Source: Xanthobacteraceae bacterium
Lineage (GTDB): Bacteria; Pseudomonadota; Alphaproteobacteria; Rhizobiales; Xanthobacteraceae
Length of the DNA: 51,998 nucleotides
Direction of reading: 5' to 3'
Assembly (NCBI GenBank): GCA_024508855.1
Contig: JANINJ010000025.1
Location: 1-51,998, forward strand
In this document: piece by piece, positions 16,421 through 24,789 of the stretch
Layout: each line of letters starts with the position of its first letter
How positions within the stretch are numbered: the stretch's first letter is position 1
Notes under the pieces: model-generated
The model's input: only the letters and a program-made list of their open reading frames with translations
Database searches by the model: none
What the model was told of the DNA's origin: nothing
Program-made: the position numbers and the translations under genes

Positions 16421-17479
16421 TCAGCGTCCCGCACGCAGACGCTGGACCTGCATATTGGCGAGGAACGGCACCAGCGGGTGCGCGCCCATGCCGACGATGC
16501 CCTTCATGTCGAGCGTGACGAGCGCCTGACGCTGCTCCGGCGAAAGCTTGAAGTGGTCGGCATAGGCGCCGGCATCCGCGATATATTGCGCGCGTTTTTC
16601 GGCGCTATGGGCGAGGCCATGGAGTGCGGAGGTCAGTTCGACGAGTTCGGGCTTGATCGAGGGATAATGAGCGTCCTGGGTTCCGGGCTGTGAGCCGGTC
16701 CAGCCGAGCGAGGCATAATTGTGGTGCCAGCTTGGATCGAGCGAGACGACGTCCGGCTTGCGTTCGCCGAGCGCGCCTGCGGCACAAGCCCAGCAGCGCA
16801 GTTCGATATTGCCGGTGTCGTCGAGTTCGGTCTCGTTATATCCGATCAGCGACTTCAGATTTCCCGTCGCCAGCTTTTCGAGCACCTGCTTGTCAAAAGC
16901 GAGTTCGGGATTGGAATAGCGGTCCGTTCCCGGAAAGTGTGACATGCCTCCGCTGGCGAGGATAACGGTCTTGAGGCCCATTGCCGTGACGGCGCGCGCA
17001 ACGGCCTGGCCGAACGAATAGCAACGCTCCATGCTCGGCTGCGGCGGCAGATAGGCGTTCACATAAATTGGCAGTACCGGTTCGGTGAGGCCAAGGTGGG
17101 TAAGCGGAATGCCGATTGCGTAATCGATCTTCGCCGTGCTGGTGAAGGCTGGATCGAAATTCTGCCGATACAGTTCACGGACCAGTTCGAACGACACTTC
17201 GCTCGGAATATTCCAGTGAAACTTCCGCCCGGCGAACTCGCCGGTTGCCTCGCCGCCGACGTGAATCGTGAACGGCGGCGCTGCGTTGTGGAAGAATTGC
17301 TCGGCGTGATCGTTGGAGAAGATGATCCAGAGGTCCGGCTTCATCGCCTTGAGCTTGTCGCCGATATCTTTCGCCACCGCGCGGACGGCTTCGACCACCG
17401 CCTTGTCCTCGGTATCGGGCATGGTGAAGAACTGGGGGGCGTGCGGCAGCATGGCGCCGCCAATGACCGTGGACATCAT
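16421..17479 (-). CDS. Class III extradiol dioxygenase, fused LigB-LigA type
   Basis: A 352-residue ring-cleavage dioxygenase. The first 270 or so residues match LigB, the catalytic subunit of protocatechuate 4,5-dioxygenase: iron ligands His13 (MLPHAPQF), His58 (SNDHAEQF) and Glu226 (NIELRCWACAAG), and catalytic His181 (GGMSHFPG). These match LigB His12, His61, Glu242 and His195 in order and approximate spacing. The last 70 residues (LHGLAHSAEKRAQYIADAGAYADHFKLSPEQ onward) resemble the small LigA subunit, so both subunits are fused, as in gallate dioxygenases. The ATG at 17479 follows AGGAG by 9 bases; an earlier in-frame start at 17548 lacks homology. It is the first gene of a leftward operon and is divergent from an AraC regulator. 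Confidence 0.82.
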   Translation of the reverse strand: MMSTVIGGAMLPHAPQFFTMPDTEDKAVVEAVRAVAKDIGDKLKAMKPDLWIIFSNDHAEQFFHNAAPPFTIHVGGEATGEFAGRKFHWNIPSEVSFELVRELYRQNFDPAFTSTAKIDYAIGIPLTHLGLTEPVLPIYVNAYLPPQPSMERCYSFGQAVARAVTAMGLKTVILASGGMSHFPGTDRYSNPELAFDKQVLEKLATGNLKSLIGYNETELDDTGNIELRCWACAAGALGERKPDVVSLDPSWHHNYASLGWTGSQPGTQDAHYPSIKPELVELTSALHGLAHSAEKRAQYIADAGAYADHFKLSPEQRQALVTLDMKGIVGMGAHPLVPFLANMQVQRLRAGR

Positions 17480-17580
17480 GAGTGTTGTCTCCTCGCGCGC
17501 GGACAGGAGCCCGCCAAAACTCGGACAATGCGACCGTTGCAAAGACAATAACTCCTTTCAGCGCAGCCGGATTAGCGTTA

Positions 17581-17592
17581 TATTGCCCAATA
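17581..17592. promoter_or_regulatory. TATTG-CC-CAATA palindrome in divergent promoter region
   Basis: The perfect 5+5 dyad TATTGCCCAATA lies 20 bp upstream of the AraC-type gene and 102 bp upstream of the dioxygenase start, within an AT-rich patch in GC-rich surroundings. The position fits an operator controlling one or both divergent genes. Confidence 0.4.
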
Positions 17593-17611
17593 ATATATGT
17601 GAAACGACAGA

Positions 17612-18418
17612 ATGATGCGACCGGATCACATCCCACCAGAATTGTATGTGCCGCCGCCGCCGGACCATCCCGGTCAGGTCGTGGCCTATGTGTCGGACAT
17701 TAAGCGCGGCGGCGGTCTGCCGCCGCATCAGCATGAACGGGCTCAACTGCTCACGATCGTATCCGGCTCCATCGCTGTAACGACGTGGGAGGGGACTTTT
17801 GTGGTGCCGGCGGAGCGGGCGCTTTGGATTCCTGCCCGGACTGTTCACGAGACCCGCCACCTCGCATCAACCCGCGTCCACACACTTTATATAACGACCG
17901 ATACGACGCCGGCCCTGCCGGGCGGCACCACCGTGCTTCAGGTCAACCCGTTGCTGCGGGCGATTGTCGATTCGCTGATGTCGAAGCCGCGCGATCCCGA
18001 AAGCGACGAACCGACCGATCGCCTGATCTCCGTTCTGCTCGATCAGATTACCTCGTCGAGAATTCTGCCGCTGCATCTGCCGATGCCCCGCGACGGCGCG
18101 CTGCGGCAAATCGCAGAGCGTATCGTCGAACATCCGACCGATGCACGGACGATCGAGGAGTGGAGTTCGCTGGCGAAAGTCTCGGTGAGGACACTCGAGC
18201 GGCGTTTCAAATCCGAAACCGGATTCTCCCTGCGAAGTTTTCGGCGGCAGGCCAAGCTTTTCAAGGCACTCGAACTGCTGTCGACGGGGATTTCAGTCAG
18301 TGAGATATCGGACCAACTCGGTTTCGAGGAGCCAAGCCCCTTCATTGCGATGTTCAGGACCGCATTCGGAATGAGTCCCGCTCGCTATCGCAAGGAGGTC
18401 AAATCGGGGACGTTTTAA
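17612..18418 (+). CDS. AraC-family transcriptional regulator with cupin domain
   Basis: A 268-residue regulator. The N-terminal half is a small cupin domain (LPPHQHERAQLLTIVSGSIAVTTWEGTFVVPAERALWIPARTVHE), which usually binds the effector. The last 100 residues carry two AraC helix-turn-helix motifs: EEWSSLAKVSVRTLERRFKSETGFSLRSF and ISVSEISDQLGFEEPSPFIAMFRTAFGMSPARYR. The start at 17612 (ATGATG) keeps the full cupin. It is divergent from the dioxygenase / aldehyde dehydrogenase / GGT operon, which is its probable target; this is inferred from position only. Confidence 0.85.
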   Translation: MMRPDHIPPELYVPPPPDHPGQVVAYVSDIKRGGGLPPHQHERAQLLTIVSGSIAVTTWEGTFVVPAERALWIPARTVHETRHLASTRVHTLYITTDTTPALPGGTTVLQVNPLLRAIVDSLMSKPRDPESDEPTDRLISVLLDQITSSRILPLHLPMPRDGALRQIAERIVEHPTDARTIEEWSSLAKVSVRTLERRFKSETGFSLRSFRRQAKLFKALELLSTGISVSEISDQLGFEEPSPFIAMFRTAFGMSPARYRKEVKSGTF

Positions 18419-18463
18419 GCGCGCTCCGATCCGAGGATTTGCGGCGCGACGATTACACAAACG

Positions 18464-18505
18464 CCAGCGCCGCTCGGACGGAATATTGTCGTCCCGCGGC
18501 GCTGG
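18464..18505. terminator. Long hairpin, probable bidirectional terminator
   Basis: CCAGCGCCGC at 18464-18473 pairs perfectly with 18496-18505. Inside it GGACG at 18476-18480 pairs with CGTCC at 18490-18494 around a 9-nt loop, so the stem is nearly continuous. On the plus strand it is followed by TTTAT. It lies between the convergent AraC gene and the YWTD-propeller gene. The T-run is short, so termination strength is uncertain. Confidence 0.6.
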
Positions 18506-18698
18506 TTTATGCCCCGAGCCTTGAAATTTCTCGGACGTCGATTGAGTACGTCGAGTGGAACCGGCGACGTGTGAACTGCTTCACAGGCTAAGCAATAAAG
18601 CCCGCGAGTTGCGGATGGAGACGGCCCGGCAAGAATCTCGACCGAGAAGCCTTCGAGAATTTTCCGCCTCGCTGGACGGTTCGCCGGTTATGAGAGGC

Positions 18699-19613
18699 TC
18701 AACTTCGCAAGTATGCGATACCGGTCAGCGGGCCGCGGCTCTGGTAAATGATGTTGCCTTCGCCGGGCCGGTCGAGACTCGTCACCCACAACGAGCCCTT
18801 CAGGTCGCTGACGAAAATGCGCCGGCTTACGTGGTCGAGTGCGAGACCGATCGCCTCTTGAAGACCAGAGAGAATGATCTTGTGGTCGACGGCCTTGCCG
18901 TTGTGGATGGTGGTGCGATTCAAGGTGTTGCCCTTGGGCGGGTCGCCACGATCGGTCCAGTACAGGGTTTCCGTTTCGCCATCCCATTCGAGATCGATGG
19001 GTTCGGGCAGCCCGTCGAAAAGGACCTCGATGTCGGTGCGTTGAGCTGGGTCCATGTCGGGTGCGCGCGAAAGCGGAGCCCTGAGGATTTTCCCCTCATT
19101 TCCCTTCGGCTTGCCCTTCTGGGTCCAATAAAGAAAGCCTCCCTTTGGATCGACGGCAACGCCGACGCAGTGGCGGCGGCGATCCTGCTTGTCCTCCTGG
19201 GAGCCGGTTCGGACATGGATGGTGAGGTCGGAGCCGTCGAGGCGGCAACTCATCACGCCCAGCCCTTCGCGGTCGCTCCAATAGAGCCTGCCGTTCTCTG
19301 CGTCGCACTGGATTTGCTTGCCGGTCACGAAGGTGCCCGCCGGCACGATGACGGTTCGTTCGCTTCCGTCGAAGTTTGCGCGCTCGATGTACCCGTCGTT
19401 CTCCCAGAAATCCTCGCCGTCCCGGATGGCGCCCATGAAGGTGTAGTAGAGATGCCGGTTGATCGGGTCGACGGCGACGCCATCTGGCATCGCCTCAAGT
19501 CCTTCGATCAGAACCTGCATATCGCCGCCGCCCGGGGTTACGGACACCACACGGGATTTCCGGCCAAGGCTCAGCATGACAATCCTGTCTGAATTCGTGC
19601 TCAAGGCGGTCAT
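18699..19613 (-). CDS. YWTD/LDL-receptor-class-B-like beta-propeller protein
   Basis: A 304-residue protein built of beta-propeller repeats. Recurrent YWTD-type motifs are visible: HLYYTFMG, RLYWSDREG, FLYWTQKG, TLYWTDRGD and RIFVSDLKG, each about 45-50 residues apart and each preceded by a GVAVDP or LEWD segment. There is no signal peptide or membrane segment, so it is probably cytoplasmic. Bacterial relatives are annotated as SMP-30/gluconolactonase-like or simply as propeller proteins; I cannot assign a reaction. I use the ATG at 19613; a TTG two codons upstream is also possible. It stands alone, converging on the AraC gene across a probable terminator. Confidence 0.7.
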   Translation of the reverse strand: MTALSTNSDRIVMLSLGRKSRVVSVTPGGGDMQVLIEGLEAMPDGVAVDPINRHLYYTFMGAIRDGEDFWENDGYIERANFDGSERTVIVPAGTFVTGKQIQCDAENGRLYWSDREGLGVMSCRLDGSDLTIHVRTGSQEDKQDRRRHCVGVAVDPKGGFLYWTQKGKPKGNEGKILRAPLSRAPDMDPAQRTDIEVLFDGLPEPIDLEWDGETETLYWTDRGDPPKGNTLNRTTIHNGKAVDHKIILSGLQEAIGLALDHVSRRIFVSDLKGSLWVTSLDRPGEGNIIYQSRGPLTGIAYLRS

Positions 19614-20207
19614 CTCCAATTGAGCCTGTGCCGTTACGACGGGTGGTTGAGGGGGCGCTGATAACTCTTCATAAGCCGGACCTTCGGCCAGCGTCTATTC
19701 AAGTTTGCAATGCCGCCTGTCGTTCGCGGGTAATTCAGCGCCGCGTTCTTCGGCATCGAAACGATGCCGCGTCGGTTGAGATCGCTGAAGCGTAGCAAGC
19801 TTGCGGTCATCCAAAAGGTGCGCCCCGACGGTTGCAAGGGTTATTTTGCGACGGAGCTATCGGCAATCATCTCGTTGCAGTCGGCGTCATGTCGAGGCCC
19901 GCTGCGAATTGTCATGCAATACTTTCTCAATCCGGAAGCGCTGTACTCGAAATTTGTACTGGGGATTCTGCGCGTGGGTACAATGGTAAGAACCGTTAAA
20001 CGCGGTGCCGTGAATAATGTCTGGAGGGATAAGCGCGGTATTGCAATGCGAAGTGAATTCTGAATGCCAAGAAGTTTGACGTGCTCAAGCTCGATCCGTC
20101 GATGTCTGTGTGGTTCAGCTTCTTTTGTCGTTTGCGCGCTTGCGTCCATGCCGTTCGCGTGACTGAATTTGCAGACGCGAAAGGTTGGAAGGGTGAAGAG
20201 GGCGGCC
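19614..20207. other. Intergenic region without a convincing gene
   Basis: 594 bases between the divergent propeller and AraC genes. Short open frames exist on both strands but none has a believable ribosome site plus homology. The minus-strand frame near 19740-19830 contains LLRFSDLNRRGIV, which faintly recalls the N-terminus of AlpA-like excisionases, but the rest does not follow. The last 150 bases probably carry the promoter of the downstream AraC gene; I could not pick out a clear one. Confidence 0.5.
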
Positions 20208-21281
20208 ATGAACAAGTCGGGTGAGCAGAACCCGCGGAGCGACGGGTCGGTATCTCGGACCCCGTCCGATTTCGATCAACGCATCTATTCGCCGCACACG
20301 ATTGCCGCGCTGGTCGCCGAACTCGGCATGCAAGGGATACCGGCATCGGTCGCGCTCGAAGGTACGGGGCTGGAACAGTCGCAGCTTGAAAATCACAAGA
20401 CGCAAATCGCTTACCGGCAACTCGACATCGTCATTCGCAACGCATTGAATCTGGCGAAGGAGCCGACCACGGCATTCCGGGCCGGGCTGCGGATGCGGGT
20501 CACCGCCTACGGAATGTACGGATACGCGCTATTGAGCAGTGCGACCTATGCCGAGGTGCGCGATTTCGCAAATCGTTATAACCGGATCATCGGTCCTCTT
20601 TGCGATATCAGCTACTCATACGAGGAGGGCCTTGCGGTATGCGCTTTCGATCCCCTGCATTGGCCCAATCCGACGGAAGACGTGCATCGGTTCACGGCCG
20701 AGTTTGCCCTGGCCGCCCATCTGACCATCATCCGTGACCTGGCCGGACAATCCTTCAACTTTGCACGGGTCGCTCTCGACTACGCGGCACCGCAGCATGC
20801 GGATTTCTACCGCAAGCTGTTCGAGTGCCCGGTTCTGTTCATGCAGCGCCACAACGAATACCGCTACGACCTGAGCTACGCCGATGGCCCGATGGCGCTT
20901 GCCGATCCGCGCACCCACGCGATGGCGCGCGAGATGTGTGAACAACTTCTGGGCGAGGTCAATCGCGCCGGTGGCATTGCTGCCGATATCCGGCGAATCC
21001 TGATCGAACAGCCTGGCCGGTATCCAAGTATCGAAGCGATCGCGGAGAAGATTGGGATGCACCCGCGCGCGCTTCGACGCAAGCTTGAGATCGAAGAGAC
21101 GTCGTATCGCGACCTGTTGGCCGAAGTGCGCATGCGTCTCGCGATCGAATATCTCCGTAAAACCGAGATGACCAACGAAGAAATCGCCAGCCGGCTGGGA
21201 TACAGCGATGCCTCGAACTTCCGGCATGCCTTCACGCGATGGACCGGAAAGAGTCCGTCGGAGTTTCGTGTCGCGGTCTGA
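20208..21281 (+). CDS. AraC-family transcriptional regulator with arabinose-binding-like N-terminal domain
   Basis: A 357-residue regulator of the OruR/ArgR-like AraC subgroup. Residues of about 35-220 match the Arabinose_bd-type ligand domain (IAALVAELGMQGIPASVALEGTGL through FGLRM- and YGYALLSS-like segments), and the C-terminal 90 residues have two helix-turn-helix motifs: PSIEAIAEKIGMHPRALRRKLEIEETSYRDL and MTNEEIASRLGYSDASNFRHAFTRWTGKSPSEFR. The ATG at 20208 follows AGAGGGCGGCC; an ATG at 20169 lacks homology. It precedes the lipid-storage genes on the same strand by 354 bases and is the obvious candidate regulator for them. Confidence 0.85.
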   Translation: MNKSGEQNPRSDGSVSRTPSDFDQRIYSPHTIAALVAELGMQGIPASVALEGTGLEQSQLENHKTQIAYRQLDIVIRNALNLAKEPTTAFRAGLRMRVTAYGMYGYALLSSATYAEVRDFANRYNRIIGPLCDISYSYEEGLAVCAFDPLHWPNPTEDVHRFTAEFALAAHLTIIRDLAGQSFNFARVALDYAAPQHADFYRKLFECPVLFMQRHNEYRYDLSYADGPMALADPRTHAMAREMCEQLLGEVNRAGGIAADIRRILIEQPGRYPSIEAIAEKIGMHPRALRRKLEIEETSYRDLLAEVRMRLAIEYLRKTEMTNEEIASRLGYSDASNFRHAFTRWTGKSPSEFRVAV

Positions 21282-21635
21282 CACTCATCGGCTTCCCGCA
21301 GCGCAAGATAAAATGTTGCGGCGCGTTTCAGGAAACTTGCACTTACACGCGTAACGAAGTGAACCGTAACGCGTGCCATGCGACGTAAGAAAGCTTGCCA
21401 GGCGTCGCGGTAAGCGAGAGCTCCGCGCAAATTTTCTTCGAAGTTGTTTGCGTTGTCCTCAACTAACCTCCCAGACGGGCCAATCGCACCTTTCGCTGAA
21501 AACGACGGCCGATACCGTAGCCTCTAAATCGAGCGGCACGATTGTGCGGCAAGCGTTCGCGCTTTGCATTACAATCGAAGCAAAACGACTTGATACGGGG
21601 AGAACGCGACCAACGCGAAATGCAGGGGGAATGTT
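21282..21635 (+). other. Intergenic region with CACGCGT dyad upstream of the lipid cluster
   Basis: 354 bases with no gene that I can support. CACGCGT at 21346-21352 and its complement ACGCGTG at 21369-21375 make a 7-bp dyad with a 16-bp spacer, a possible operator about 260 bp before the hydrolase. The last 12 bases contain a strong ribosome site (GGGGGA at 21625-21630) for the TTG-started hydrolase. Confidence 0.45.
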
Positions 21636-22424
21636 TTGGATACGACCATCGATCGTACGAAGCCGCCGTCTCAGTTGTTGCTTGCGCTCGAAGTGCGCGG
21701 GATCTGGGAGCTTCAGGCTTTCTTCGCGGCCTATCCGTTGCTTCGGCGCGCACCGCGCGGTGACGGACATCCGGTTCTCGTATTGCCTGGTCTCGCTGCA
21801 AGCGATATTTCCACGCGCCCGCTGCGCGCCTACCTGAAGGCGCAGGGCTATGCGGCCCACGGTTGGAAGCAGGGCCAGAATCGCGGCCCCCGCGACGGCG
21901 TCGAGGCCGGCATCGATGCGCGCGTCGCCGAACTTGCCGAGCGGTATCAGCGCAAGGTCAGTCTGATTGGCTGGAGTCTCGGCGGCGTCTTCGCGCGCGA
22001 GTCGGCAAGACGCGCGCCCGGATCGGTGCGTCAGGTGATTACGCTCGGCAGTCCGTTCGCCAATGAGCCCAAAGCGAGCAATGCCTGGCAGCTTTATGAA
22101 GCGCTGAGCGGACGTGAAGTCGGCGACTGGCCCGAGCGCGAAATCATGAAGCGGCCGCCGCCGGTGCCAAGCACGTCGATCTATTCCCGGACTGACGGCA
22201 TCGTCGCCTGGCAAGGTTGCCTCGAACAGGAGAGCGCGACCACCCAGAACATCGAGGTTGAAGGCAGCCACTCGGGGCTCGGGCATAACCCCGTTGTGCT
22301 TTACGCGATCGCGGATCGGCTCGCATTGCCGGAAGGCGAATGGTGGCCCTTCGATCGCAGCGGAGTACGAAGCTTGCTGTATCCGGATCCGAATCGTCGT
22401 GCAGGCGGTCCGTTGATGGCGTAG
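21636..22424 (+). CDS. Alpha/beta hydrolase (lipase/acyltransferase-like) with TTG start
   Basis: A 262-residue alpha/beta hydrolase. The nucleophile elbow GWSLGG places Ser at residue 114. The acid Asp is probably in IYSRTDGIV and the His in EGSHSGLGHNP. HPVLVLPGLAASDISTRPLRAYL is the oxyanion-strand region. I see no signal peptide. The start is TTG at 21636, with GGGGGA five bases upstream; no in-frame ATG occurs before residue 160, so a non-ATG start is required. The short LPGL...GWSLGG architecture is like esterase or lipase relatives found near wax-ester and polyester genes. It heads a row of storage-lipid genes, 59 bases before a phasin. Confidence 0.72.
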   Translation: MDTTIDRTKPPSQLLLALEVRGIWELQAFFAAYPLLRRAPRGDGHPVLVLPGLAASDISTRPLRAYLKAQGYAAHGWKQGQNRGPRDGVEAGIDARVAELAERYQRKVSLIGWSLGGVFARESARRAPGSVRQVITLGSPFANEPKASNAWQLYEALSGREVGDWPEREIMKRPPPVPSTSIYSRTDGIVAWQGCLEQESATTQNIEVEGSHSGLGHNPVVLYAIADRLALPEGEWWPFDRSGVRSLLYPDPNRRAGGPLMA

Positions 22425-22483
22425 CGCTCTTCAATCGTCCCGTCGCTCTTTTCGCCAGAGCCTTGAGATTAAAGGGAGGATTT

Positions 22484-22924
22484 ATGGAGACCGATAACAA
22501 GCAATCGAGCGCTTCGGACGCAACCGCGATGCCGTGGTTCGACGATCTGAAAAAGTTGCTCGAGAAATTCCAGTTGCCGGGGATCGATCTCGATGCTGTG
22601 CTCGACTGGCAGCGCAAGGACATGGATGCGCTGTTCGAAGCGAACCGCCAGGCCCTGGAAGGGATCAAGGCGCTTGTCGAGCGGCGCAACGAGATACTTC
22701 AGGAAACGCTTGCGCAGTGGCAGGCCGGACTGAAGGACGCTGCCGGTCCCGATCTGCTTGCGAAGCAATCGGAGGCTGCGAGGCAGAGCGTGGAGCAGGT
22801 GATGGCGAATTTCCGTGAACTCGCCGAGCTGGAAACGCGATCCCGCAGCAACGTCTGGAAGGTCATGCAGGATCGCTTGCAGGAAAATATGACAAGTCTG
22901 CAGAAAATTCTGCAGCCGAAGTAA
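22484..22924 (+). CDS. Phasin family protein
   Basis: A 146-residue phasin, a small amphipathic helical protein that coats carbon-storage granules. WFDDLKKLLEKFQLPGIDLDAVLDWQRKDMDALFEANRQALEGIKALVERRNEIL is the typical Phasin_2/TIGR01841 core, and heptad-rich helix continues to the C-terminus (SVEQVMANFRELAELETRSRSNVWKVMQ). The ATG at 22484 has GGGAGGA just upstream; the longer open frame before it is not coding. No polyhydroxyalkanoate synthase is visible, while a WS/DGAT enzyme lies two genes downstream, so the granule may be lipid or polyester. Confidence 0.88.
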   Translation: METDNKQSSASDATAMPWFDDLKKLLEKFQLPGIDLDAVLDWQRKDMDALFEANRQALEGIKALVERRNEILQETLAQWQAGLKDAAGPDLLAKQSEAARQSVEQVMANFRELAELETRSRSNVWKVMQDRLQENMTSLQKILQPK

Positions 22925-23007
22925 GGCCCGTTGTTTTGCGGCGGACCGGGAGCGGCCGCCGCAATATGAGAAATCAGTTACTTTTTGCGACCCGTGGAGC
23001 GACTGCA

Positions 23008-24711
23008 ATGAACGACATGCCGTGGATCAAATCCTATCCGGCCGGAGTGAAGTGGGATGCCGATATCCCGCTTATCCCGGTGCAACAACTTCTTGAAGAA
23101 TCCGCGTCGAACTTCCCGGATCATCCGGCGGTCGATTTCATGGGCAGGAAGATCACCTATCGCGAGCTCGATGATCTTGCGAACCGCGCGGCCCATGGCT
23201 TTCAGAAACTCGGCGTGAAGCCCGGCGTTCACGTCGGTCTGTATTTGCCCAACACACCTCACTACCTCGTCAGCCTGTTCGGAATCTTGAAAGCAGGCGG
23301 GACGATCGTCAATTATTCTCCGCTCGATGCGGAGAAGGTGCTGGAGCACAAGGTCGAGGACAGCGAAACCGACTTTCTGGTGACGCTCGATCTTGTAAGC
23401 CTCTATCCGCAGATGGCGAAGCTGCTGGAACACACCCGGCTCAAGAAGCTGATCGTGGGCAACGTGGCTGAGATGTCGGCCCAGCCGGAAGCGGTCAAGG
23501 CGCAGATGCAGGCGGCGAAACAGCTCGCCAACGTTTCGGCCGACGACAGGCACGTTACGTTCCAGGCGCTGCTGGATAACGACGGGATCTATCGAAGCTA
23601 TCCGATTGCCGATCTCACCGACGCCATTGCGGTTCTGCAATACACCGGCGGTACGACCGGGCTACCCAAAGGCGCGATGCTGACACACGCCAATCTGACG
23701 GCTGCAACGCATCAGTGCCTCGAAACCACGCGAACGGAGCCGCCGGTGCTGGAGCTGGGCAAGGAGCGGGTTCTCGCAGTTCTGCCGCCGTTTCATATCT
23801 ATGCGCTTACCGTCAACATGCTGCTTGGCATCTGCATCGGTGCAGAACTCGTTCTGCATTCGCGGTTCGATGCCGATGCCGTCGTGCGGGACCTCACGGA
23901 AAAGAAGATCACGGCGTTCCCGGGCGTCCCGACGATGTTCGTCGCGGTCATCAACCATCCGAGCTCCGCAAAGGCCGACCTGAGTTCGCTGAAATGGTGC
24001 AATTCCGGCGGCGCGCCACTTCCGCTCGAAGTCCAGCAGAACTTCGAGAAGCTGACGGGTTGCAAGCTGGCCGAAGGCTGGGGGATGACGGAGACATCGC
24101 CCACCGGCACTTTCACGCCTCCGCAAAATACGCCGCGGCCCGGCTCATGCGGGGTGCCCAGTCCCGGCATCACCATCAAGTTTCTCAGCGTCGACGATTC
24201 CACGACCTACGTTGCCCAGGGTGAGCGCGGAGAGCTGTGCATCGGCGGCCCGAATGTCATGAAGGGGTACTGGAAGAAGCCCGACGCCACCGCCGCGATC
24301 ATGACGGCCGACGGTCTGATGCGAACCGGCGACGTCGGTTACATGGACGCGGACGGATACGTCTATATCGTCGACCGCACCAAGGACATGCTGCTGTGCG
24401 GCGGCTTCAACGTCTATCCCCGCACCATCGAGGAAGCGATCTATACGCATCCGTCGGTCGAGGAAGTCAGCGTCATCGGCATTCGCGATGAATACCGAGG
24501 TCAATCACCCAAGGCGTTCATCAAACTCAAGAACGGCGCTGCGGGATTCACCGTCGACGAACTCAAGGCCTACTTGAAAGACAAGCTCGGCAAGCACGAG
24601 ATGATTTCGGCCATGGAAATCAGACCGGAATTGCCGAAGACGGCGGTCGGCAAGCTGTCCAAGAAAGAACTCTACGACGAAGAAGAACGCAAGGCGGCCG
24701 CGAAGGTTTAA
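23008..24711 (+). CDS. Long-chain fatty-acid--CoA ligase (AMP-forming)
   Basis: A 567-residue adenylate-forming enzyme that activates fatty acids to acyl-CoA. The AMP-binding motif lies in LQYTGGTTGLPKGAMLTH, the second motif in AEGWGMTETSPTGT, and the hinge region in YVYIVDRTKDMLLCGGFNVYPRTIEE. The catalytic lysine is near the C-terminus in LPKTAVGKLSKKEL. It resembles FadD-like ligases. I chose the ATG at 23008, 9 bases after GGAG; an earlier ATG lacks homology. Placed between phasin and WS/DGAT, it would supply acyl-CoA for storage lipid. Confidence 0.9.
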   Translation: MNDMPWIKSYPAGVKWDADIPLIPVQQLLEESASNFPDHPAVDFMGRKITYRELDDLANRAAHGFQKLGVKPGVHVGLYLPNTPHYLVSLFGILKAGGTIVNYSPLDAEKVLEHKVEDSETDFLVTLDLVSLYPQMAKLLEHTRLKKLIVGNVAEMSAQPEAVKAQMQAAKQLANVSADDRHVTFQALLDNDGIYRSYPIADLTDAIAVLQYTGGTTGLPKGAMLTHANLTAATHQCLETTRTEPPVLELGKERVLAVLPPFHIYALTVNMLLGICIGAELVLHSRFDADAVVRDLTEKKITAFPGVPTMFVAVINHPSSAKADLSSLKWCNSGGAPLPLEVQQNFEKLTGCKLAEGWGMTETSPTGTFTPPQNTPRPGSCGVPSPGITIKFLSVDDSTTYVAQGERGELCIGGPNVMKGYWKKPDATAAIMTADGLMRTGDVGYMDADGYVYIVDRTKDMLLCGGFNVYPRTIEEAIYTHPSVEEVSVIGIRDEYRGQSPKAFIKLKNGAAGFTVDELKAYLKDKLGKHEMISAMEIRPELPKTAVGKLSKKELYDEEERKAAAKV

Positions 24712-24789
24712 CGCGGTCGCTATGCGTCGAGACAAGCGGCGTGGCCGGTGCGGGCCAATGCCGCCATCAACGGACTGGAGGGGACCACG

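Noticed and set aside
19634-19837. Minus-strand 67-codon frame with LLRFSDLNRRGIV, reminiscent of AlpA-type excisionases.
   Set aside because: Only the first 13 residues match; the rest diverges, and no integrase or attachment site is near. At best a decayed remnant.
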